DNA of 64,000 nucleotides from Turbatrix aceti (lineage: Eukaryota; Nematoda; Chromadorea; Rhabditida; Panagrolaimidae): positions 3,906,001 through 3,970,000 of the forward strand of contig OZ017766.1 of NCBI GenBank assembly GCA_963969345.1, read 5' to 3'. The position numbers and the translations under genes were made by a program. A model generated the notes under the pieces. That model ran no database searches and had not been told where the DNA came from. It saw only the letters and a list, made by a program, of their open reading frames with translations. Within the stretch, counting starts at the first letter, position 1; every line of letters begins with the position of its first letter. Shown here in pieces: positions 56,385 through 64,000 of the stretch.

Positions 56385-59300
56385 TCAGTAGATGCCATGG
56401 TGGTCACCGAGAGTGCTGCCGTTGCTGCCCGCAAAGTTGACACGTGTCTGGTCAGCCGGGGTGACGGTAACCGGAATGCCACCCACCGAGTTGTCACCGA
56501 TGAATTCCATCTCGCCATCGAGGTCTTCCACAGTCCGACGGTAGACGGGATTCTCAAAGCCGAGCGACGACAGCGCGGTGAACTTGCGCTTCCGATACGC
56601 GTAGCCCTGCAAAAACGGTAATAAAAGATGACTGTCCCCGGCAAAACCTACCAAAAGCAACACGCAGGACACAATCATGCCCAGGATGAAGAAGGACGTG
56701 AGCGCGTTGTTCGACGCCGTCGCAATGGACTCCATGCCGCCGCCTACGGCCGCTTCGATGACGCTGAGGGAAGTGCACTTCATCGAGTCGCCGGCGTCCG
56801 ACTGGAATCCGAGGCCGCACGCGCACGAGTACGGCAGGCCCTGGAGGAGGCCTTCGACCTCCTCGCTCGCGTAGTGGATCCTCGCCCGGGGCAGACAGAT
56901 GTGCTCGCAGCGATGGAGGCTGCACTTGTTCTCCTGCTTGGGCTGGGCCATCTGGTGGTAGATGCGCACCGTCATCGGACCCGTCACGCCGTTCATAACG
57001 ACCTGCACGTCCTGTCCGCTGAATTTGTTGACCGTGAGCACGCCTTCGTGGTCCCAGTCGGTCCAGTAGAGCTTTTCCTCAAAGACGGCCAACGAGAAGG
57101 GGTGTTTCAGGTGTTTGTGTGAGTGCAAAACAGTTCGCATCTGAAACACGGAAGTCTGCAGGATGCAAAGTCTCAACAAAAGCCTACCTCCTTGCCCCAG
57201 TAGTTGCACGACGAAATAGCCCTGGTCTTGGCGTCGGCCCAGTAGACCCTCTTTTCGTAGAGGTCCAGCGCCAGTCCGTTGGGCCACCGCACGGCGTCAC
57301 CGCTGATGACTTCGACGCGGTCCCTGCCGTTCATGCCTGCCCGCTCAATGCGGCCCTTCGAGCCCCAGTCCGTCCAGAAGACAAGGCCTTCTGCGGGGTC
57401 GACGGCGATGGCACGGGGCTCCTCGAGGCTCGTGTTGAAGAGCACCTTGCGCTGCTTCCTCGCGAGATCGTAGACATTGATCGTGTCGAGACCGGTGTCG
57501 GTCCAGAAGAGCAGACCATGCACCCAGTCGATGGCGAGGCCGTCTGGCGTGTGAACGTCTTCGGAGATGAGCGTCAGGCTGCCGTCCTCCTTGCACTCGT
57601 TGATGTTGTCGTAGAGCTTTTTGAGGTGGCAGATCATGATTTGTTCCTTGGAGACGTCCGACCAGATGAGGGTCTGATTCGCGTGCCAGTAATCCATGGC
57701 GACGGCAGAGTCGAGTTCCTTAACCAGCGGATGATATTTGTTGGTCACCAGATCGTACCTAAAAAAACAAAAAGTTGGTCAATGCATTCCGAAAAAGTTG
57801 AAAGACTCACTGTCTGATCATGGCTCTGTTGGAGAGCAGAAGCAGAGGATCTTCGCCAGAAGCGCGGCATTTGTACGGCTGACGAGCGTCGCCCGTGACA
57901 ACCGAGCCTCCTGTGAGGTGGAATCCCGGGTGACAGTCGCAGCTGTACGACCCGATCGTGTTGTTGCAGATCTGGTCGCAGATTCCCGGCTGATCGCATT
58001 CGTTGACGTCCAGACAAATGTCGCCGGCGAGCTGGAATCCAGATGGACAGTAGCACACGCTTCCGCCGTACATGGTGTCCCGACAATGACAGTACGCGTT
58101 CTTAACGTTGCATTTGGCTAAAAAAAGGGGGTACAAAAAAACCCCGGTGCACAAAAAACCCACTGATATTCGTGGAGCAAACGCTCTTCTGGCAGTCGTT
58201 GGCAGACGAGTTGTCAGAGCACAGCTTGGTCAGCGGGATGCATGGACCTTCCGGACACTTGAAATGGGTGTCTTCGTTGCACTTGGTCGTCGGATGCGGC
58301 GTGCAGTCGAGGCGGCAGTTTCCGTCGTCGCAGAGCTGCTCATCGACGCCGCACTTGTTCTGCGCCGTCGTGCAGCCGTCCTCGTCGCTGCCATCGGTGC
58401 AGTCTTCGTCGCCGTCGCAGCGCCAGTTATCGCGGATGCACTCTACCTTGTTCTTGCACTGGTACTCGCCGATGCGACAGGTGACGTTGTGCACCGGTCG
58501 GATCGTCGTGCAGTTTTTCTCGTCCGAATGATCAGGGCAGTCGGCCTGACCGTCGCACGTCCAGTTCTTCGGGATGCAGAAGTGGTCGTTCTGGCACTAA
58601 AAGACACTTTGTTTGACCAAAGTCGTGATGGACGTCGGAAAACACTCACCTGGAATCTGTCCTCCGCCGAGCAGGGATCCTCTTTGTCGCAAACTTCTGC
58701 GTTCTCGTCGGAGCGGTCGCGGCAGTCGTATTCGCCATCGCACTTCCAGCCCGCAAAGATGCACTGACCGTTGGTGCACTGCCATTCGTCGTCGCGGCAC
58801 TTGGTCGTCTTAGACGAGCAGTTCCTTTCGTCAGACATGTCTGCGCAGTCGGACTGTCCGTCACAGACCCAGGTATCCGGGATGCAGGCGGGCAGGTGCT
58901 GCTCGTAGCCGGGGCAGAGGAAACTGTTCTTTTCGCACGTCACGTCTAAAACACTGTCTTCACAAACCTTTTTCCCTGGTCTTGTTCACTCACTGTTTTT
59001 GCAGTTCATCTCGTCATCCTTGGCGGGACAGTCGAATTCGCCATCGCAGACCCACTTTTTGGGGATGCACGAGGCCGGGTAGAGTCTCTGAAGCGCCCGA
59101 ACGCGAAGCAGCTGGGTAGGCGTGAGGCCTTCGAGGTGCTGCTCCAGCGGATCGCATTTGTAATAGCCGTCTTGCTCGCAGTCCTCATCGCCAGTCGACG
59201 CTGAAACAAGAACAAACAATGTAGAGTCAGATTTTCTTCTCGTGACCCGATGAGTCAGACTTGCAACAAAAACTCACGGCACTCCCTCTCGTCGTTTCCG

Positions 59301-59692
59301 TTGAGACAATCCGTGTCGCCGTCACACCGCCAGGCCCGGGGGATGCAATTGTTGTCCCCGCAGTCAAACATGAGTTGCCCGCATTCTGAAAAACGCATCA
59401 CGGTGATGAAAGAGTTCAGGGTGAATAAAACGTGAAAAATCCAAAATATAAAAACAGATATGAGCGTCCACAAATTTTGTTCTGGTTACTCTAATCCGAA
59501 AAATCAGAAAATGTCTGTGATCAAAAAATCATCCGTCGATCGATAAAAACTCAAAAACTCACGTTGACTTCTCGCGGTGGTGGTATTCGTCGACGCGGAC
59601 GGATTTTGGGTACCCGCAGCAGCTCCTTGTCCGATGGCCAGCGCGGCGCAAAGATAGACGAGGATGTAGAGAGTGAAGCATCTGTCGTACAT
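56385..59692 (-). CDS. rme-2: LDL-receptor-family protein, yolk-receptor (RME-2)-like
   Basis: Nine exons (59563-59692, 59278-59385, 58994-59200, 58650-58945, 58164-58596, 57811-58117, 57188-57758, 56652-57140, 56385-56606) join in phase to 920 aa, near the size of C. elegans RME-2. Order: signal peptide ([20 protein letters not shown]); about seven LDLa modules with the Ca-binding DxSDE-type box ([46 protein letters not shown]); two EGF-like modules ([17 protein letters not shown]); a YWTD beta-propeller ([56 protein letters not shown]); EGF-like; membrane segment ([17 protein letters not shown]); and a tail with the FENPVY endocytosis signal. Probable role: uptake of vitellogenin or other lipoproteins by coated pits. 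Confidence 0.93.
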
Positions 59693-61925
59693 CGCCAGGG
59701 TGCCTGCAAGGTCGAGGATCACTCACCATGCTCAGTTCACGCAAAAACACGTGATTCAGGGCGACGCATGCGCTTACGAAATCCAGAGGGGAAAAAAACA
59801 ACCGTGGTGACAACAGCCTTTTTTGCCTGCTCTCACATCAGCGGTTGGAGAGAATGTGCCTTGAGCACTTCCCAAGAAACATGACCCCTTCCAGCACATA
59901 CGAGATGCTTCCTTTAAGGGATCACATTTTGTAAGGGCAGCAGGCAACACAAGTTGGTGGATTCCTAATTTTTTTCATAAAAGGTTTTGAGTTGGCAAAA
60001 GCGTAAAAAACAAACAAAAAATGGAATTATCAATTTTGTGGACGAATCGGACCTCCCAGGATGCAAATAGTGCCTTATCGGCGATCTGTCGTTCGCCCCG
60101 CCTCAAAATCCAATTCAGAATGCCCTGCACCCATCGTCCGATCTATGCAGTTCAAACTGCTCAGGACAAAAGTATCAGACGCGCTGCCCGAAATAAATAG
60201 TTTACAACCAGGGCCACCGTGACGCTCAAATTTCGCGCAAAGTTCACGGTAAACTTTTGCCTGCGGCGGTGGGCTTATGCGGTGCACGGATAAACGCAAA
60301 TCAATTCAATTGCAAAATTGTGATGACAAATCAAAAAACGCGCCGCAAAGCATGTTCTCTCGGCTCACGTTGGGCGAAAAACACACGGAATGAAATTTTG
60401 AGTGATGAAAAAACCGAGTGGGGCCAGGTATAGGGGAGAAGGAAGACACCTCACAGCGGTAGATGCGGGAGGAAGCAAAAAAGAGAGAAGCAGGCAACGA
60501 AATAAGCACGCGTTACGCGTTGCGTTGGGTTGCGTGCGAGCGTGTCAACAACGCGGACGTCCGTTCACTCGCGAAACAGGCGAGGATCTCGTGCGCCGGC
60601 GACCTGCATTCTGCCTGCAGTTGTCTGCGCGTGTTTGCAGCGGTGCGCGGGAGCGGGAGATCGAGTTCGCTTTGCTCACAATCAGCGACAAAACTGATCG
60701 GGAGCAGTGCCTTTTGACAGGTTCTTGCAACGAAAACAGTTTGATAAACAGATTTTGAGTTACTCGCTTTTTTTGCAGGGGAACAATCTCTTTTTTTGTT
60801 TTGTTTTTAGGCGCAGCTGATTGGCAGCCCTGAACGAACGCGTCAGCTGCCACACGGAGGGTGTCCCTAGTCGCGCTTTTTAGAGAGTGAGTGGGTCGTA
60901 AACAGTGGATGTTATCGGCGCCATCCGATACCGATGACATTTGCCCACCCGCGCGCGCGTGAGACGCAATAAATATAACCAAAGCAATCCCAGGCTCACA
61001 TCAGACAAAGTTCGGGCCACGGATTGGGAGGAGAGTGTTTGTGATGCAACCCGGGGACGGGACAAGGGCCGGCTTCTGGAAGGTGCTGTGCAGTGATACC
61101 GAAAAAAATTATCCCCGGGTGATAAGGAAAGGTGAGAGCAGAGCGGTGCTAGCTAGGAAACCAGAGGTTAACCGCCGCAAAAAAATTGGATGGCCTGTTT
61201 CGTGGAAATTTGAGTCAACAATTTGTGACCGTTTGTGAGTAAATAACGGTTGTGCATGCGAAAACGAAGCGAACACAGGGGCCATCGGGCGCTTTGCAAT
61301 CGATGAGCTCGTTTCTCGCTAAAAAACAAAACGAGTCTGAACAGGTGAGCGCGGAAATAAACTCCTCCGATGATGGTGGTTGTGTTCATTCATCCGAAAA
61401 ACAAGCCCGGCCCTGCTCTCGAGCGGGGCTTGCGTTGTTGCGCGCGTGGTTCGATTAGGCCACGAGCGCGAGAACCACGCGGTAACGGTTGCTCGGGGGG
61501 AACAATCAATCGGGGAGCGCTGCGTGCGGCAGAGTCAACGAGGCACAGACGCGTCTAGAAGGTTCTCTGCGGTGCACGTAGTATGACTAACTGGATGCCA
61601 AGGATTGACGATCAGCGCGGTGACTGATCTGCTCTGTCTGTGAGTCAGCGCCTGGCCGGCCAATGTTGATGTTGATTTGATTCGGATGCTTTACGAATTT
61701 CAAATTGTTTTGTAAGCGCCTGTTTGTTCGTTTTTCGCTTTTCACGCAGCTCAAAAATACGGGGAGTCCCTCCCTTCAAGGTGTGCGTGCACAGGTGCCT
61801 TTACTGACTCAATAATTTATTTAATAAGATCCGGATCAACTTTGGTATCTCTAGTGCGCTGGGAGACGTCGATATGGTACATACACGGGTAGCAAAACGG
61901 GGGTGGGGGTGACCGAGGTGTTTGT
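59693..61925. other. Upstream region of the LDL-receptor gene and 3' flank of the GAS1-like gene
   Basis: About 2.2 kb with no supported exon. A probable acceptor CCTTGCAG lies 11 bp upstream of the rme-2-like ATG on the minus strand. The minus-strand poly(A) signal of the GAS1-like gene is at 61816. Confidence 0.5.
61816..61821 (-). terminator. Poly(A) signal (minus strand) of the GAS1-like gene
   Basis: TTTATT on the plus strand (AATAAA on the minus strand), 105 bp after the stop codon. Confidence 0.6.
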
Positions 61926-63254
61926 TCAGAGCAGTTGGACGCGAGCGAAGAAGCAGGTCATGAGGACGGCGAAGAGTGCCATGGGCGACGATGCAGCTGC
62001 CGGGGCGCTGGTGGTGGTCGTCTTGGGGGGAGTCGGGGGAGTGGTCTTTGACTTGGGCGAGACAGGTGCGGGCGGGGCGACGGGGAGCGTCGTAGAGCCG
62101 GCGCCGGCACCGCAAGCCTTGAGGATGGAGTCACGCAGGTTGATGCACAGACTGTCTTCCTTGTCTGTGCACGTGCAGGTCGCAAACTCAGCGCCTGCGG
62201 GCGTGGCGAGGGTGGCGTTGAGGTGGCGACGGCATTTGTCGGAGCACTGGCCCTGCGAGGCCTCCGCTTCGCATTCGCTGACAAAGACCTCCCACTTGGA
62301 GTTGCACTGGAGATCCGCCTCGCAGATGAGTTTTGCAAAGTTGCAGTGCTTCGGCGAGCTGTTGGGCAGGAAGCCGCAGAACTCGAGCTCCGCGCGGCCC
62401 GGCACGCAGGTCGTGTCCGATCGCAGCAGGTTGCGGCCCTGTCTGTTCTGGTAGAGGTTGAGCGCGGCGACCCGGCACTGGGGCTGGCACGTCATGGTCG
62501 TGCTGAAAACAATGCCCGTGGTTGTTACAGATTGCAAGTAATTGTGTGAGCTGATTTGAGTTTGTAAACACAAAGCAAGCCTCCTGCGCAGGGTGGTGCG
62601 CGGTGTTTATTCAACGATGACGACAGTCCCCGGTTTTAACGGTAGCAAAAACCATCGCGTTTTAAAAATATTTAGGGAGTTGACTAACGCCTCTCGAAAA
62701 AAGGGGGCAGCTGATTGATGCGCGAGAAAAAAGATCGAATCGCCGGCCAGGCCACATCGGGGGTGTCTTGCACGCTTGGTTTGGATTTTCCGTGAACGCT
62801 GGCTGCAGTTTGCAAAGCCACGGCCCTTCAAGAAATAAATCAATTTTTGTTGAGCTCACAAACTGAAAAGCAAGAAACCGGTAATCTTGGAACGTCCAGC
62901 AGTTCCAGAAATTGACAAGTGGCCATTGCTTTGAGGGCCGAGGTGGAGAGTCATCGCAGAACCCTGATTGAGCGCGTCAAAAAATCCTACTTCTCAGCTC
63001 TTGTTTTGGACGCTCAGAAAACAATGGAGCTGGTTTTGTACGCAAAACAGATGCTTCATCGTGCCAAAAAAAACTCACCAAGCAGACTGCACGACGGCTA
63101 GCCGGTGGATGCAGTCGGTGTCGTCTTCGCACTGCTTGCTGAGCTTGAGGCAATCCTCGGTGGGTTCAGGCGGGGGCCCGACGACGTCTGAGTCGAGAGG
63201 GGCGGCGAGAGTCAGCGCTAGTGCCGCGAAGAAGCTGATCACTGTGAATCGCAT
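61926..63254 (-). CDS. phg-1: GAS1/GDNF-receptor-alpha domain protein (PHG-1-like), likely GPI-anchored
   Basis: Exons 63079-63254 and 61926-62502 join in phase across a 576-bp intron and encode 250 aa. Signal peptide MRFTVISFFAALALTLAA. Two Cys-rich GAS1/GFR-alpha-type modules follow: CLKLSKQCEDDTDCIHR with CTTMTCQPQC, and CNFAKLICEADLQCNSKWEVF with CSDKCRRHLN and CTCTDKEDSLCINL. Next are a Pro/Thr-rich stalk (PKSKTTPPTPPKTTTTS) and a hydrophobic C-terminus (PMALFAVLMTCFFARVQLL), the layout of a GPI-anchored protein. GAS1 relatives bind Hedgehog-type or growth-factor ligands and restrain growth; C. elegans PHG-1 is the nematode member. Confidence 0.85.
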
Positions 63255-64000
63255 TGTGGAGGGTCGTTTGACGGAGCTGCAACGTGCAACCATCCGTGTA
63301 AGGCAGAACAGAAGCGAACGCAGGACGATAATTGGCTCGGCAAATTACACGGTGAAGCGCGACAGACAACGAAAGACACGAGCAACAAGATGTCGAGTCG
63401 AGTTCAAGGCTGGCAAGGTGTGGAGACCCTCGCTTTTAATATGCGAGCCCGAATCTCTATTCTCGCACCGAGGAGGGGTCGAAGGCAACAGTCTGAAAGA
63501 ATGCATCTCCGCCAAACAATGCGCGACTCGCTGCTGTTGGAAGGCCTCAGAAAACAACTGCTTTGTGTCTGGATCCGGACCGCGAATAAAAAGAAGCAGC
63601 GGACCTTTCACCTTTTTTTGGATCGTCCACATTCCGCGCGGGCCGCTGAAGTGATTGACAAGTGCTGGCTGAGATGGAAGGGAGGGGGGTCGATTGGATG
63701 CAAGCCCCAGTGTGATAATAAAACCGAAAACCGAGTTCTTTGTAAAAAACACACAAGAACACAATTCAGGATGTTTTCACAACTCAGAAACTCAACAAAT
63801 GACTAATCTCGCAGTTCTTTCCACAGTTTTTTGGTAGCCGTCGCTGAATCGCTGAATCATCGGGGCTCAGGGGAACGAGCGGGCGAAGAAGAACTCGGTA
63901 TCATCCCGCCAACCTGACAATGACCCGCGGCCTAATCCGGGATTGCTGTCTCCAAAAAAGACGAACATCCTCTTACCGGTTCGATTTGAAACCCCCTCTG
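63255..64000. other. Upstream region of the GAS1-like gene
   Basis: No supported exon. A C/T-rich stretch and short open frames only; contains the promoter of the minus-strand gene. Confidence 0.5.

Overview
The window is nuclear DNA of a nematode, most likely a chromadorean/rhabditid. The strongest evidence is a complete SL1 spliced-leader RNA gene at 9490-9591: the 22-nt leader, a GTAAAC donor, an Sm site and a terminal stem-loop. Supporting evidence is tiny introns (mostly 45-60 bp) with TTTTCAG acceptors, a tandem family of nematode-type serpentine receptors, operon-like gene spacing, and homologues of worm genes such as vab-1, rme-2, phg-1, csn-5 and prx-5. Exons are GC-rich; introns and intergenic DNA are AT-rich. 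All gene models were built by hand by joining frames across GT-AG introns (one GC-AG), and reading-frame phase was checked at every junction.

Layout. 1-5.5 kb: an Eph receptor tyrosine kinase whose 5' end lies outside the window, with an initiator tRNA-Met apparently inside its upstream intron. 7.7-9.1 kb: a carbohydrate sulfotransferase-like membrane protein. 9.5 kb: the SL1 RNA gene. 10.3-11.8 kb: GHITM/TMBIM5. 11.8-20.5 kb: four tandem minus-strand Sre-like chemoreceptor genes with the same five-exon structure. A 1.37-kb foldback element flanked by TTAA sits between the first two. 21.2-26.6 kb: an SLC36-type amino-acid transporter, the peroxisomal import receptor PEX5 and a secreted Pro/Thr-rich protein. 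27.1-28.2 kb: a second foldback element flanked by TA. 28.65-29.66 kb: a sigma-1-receptor/ERG2-family protein. 29.7-38.7 kb is gene-poor, with one small secreted peptide gene at 36.15 kb.

The right part is gene-dense. 38.7-39.9 kb (minus): COP9 subunit 5. 40.4-43.1 kb (plus): a likely four-gene operon of glucosamine-6-P N-acetyltransferase, an unknown 99-aa protein, BORCS5 and WASHC3; the last two are both linked to endo-lysosome function. 43.4-45.05 kb (minus): a cytochrome P450. 45.5-48.2 kb (minus): glycyl-tRNA synthetase with an extra in-frame 5' exon that looks like a mitochondrial presequence. 48.3-53.1 kb (plus): an unknown membrane protein, an RPAP3-like TPR protein, a Cwc21/SRRM2 splicing factor and an unknown acidic/RS-rich protein. 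53.4-55.3 kb (minus): a CK1-like pseudokinase. 56.4-59.7 kb (minus): an LDL-receptor-family yolk-receptor-like protein. 61.9-63.25 kb (minus): a GAS1/PHG-1-like protein with a likely GPI anchor.

Most genes are unrelated housekeeping or developmental loci. Working groupings visible in the DNA are the receptor cluster, the operon-like block and the divergent glycyl-tRNA synthetase/unknown gene pair 129 bp apart. I found no clear prokaryotic, viral or CRISPR content.
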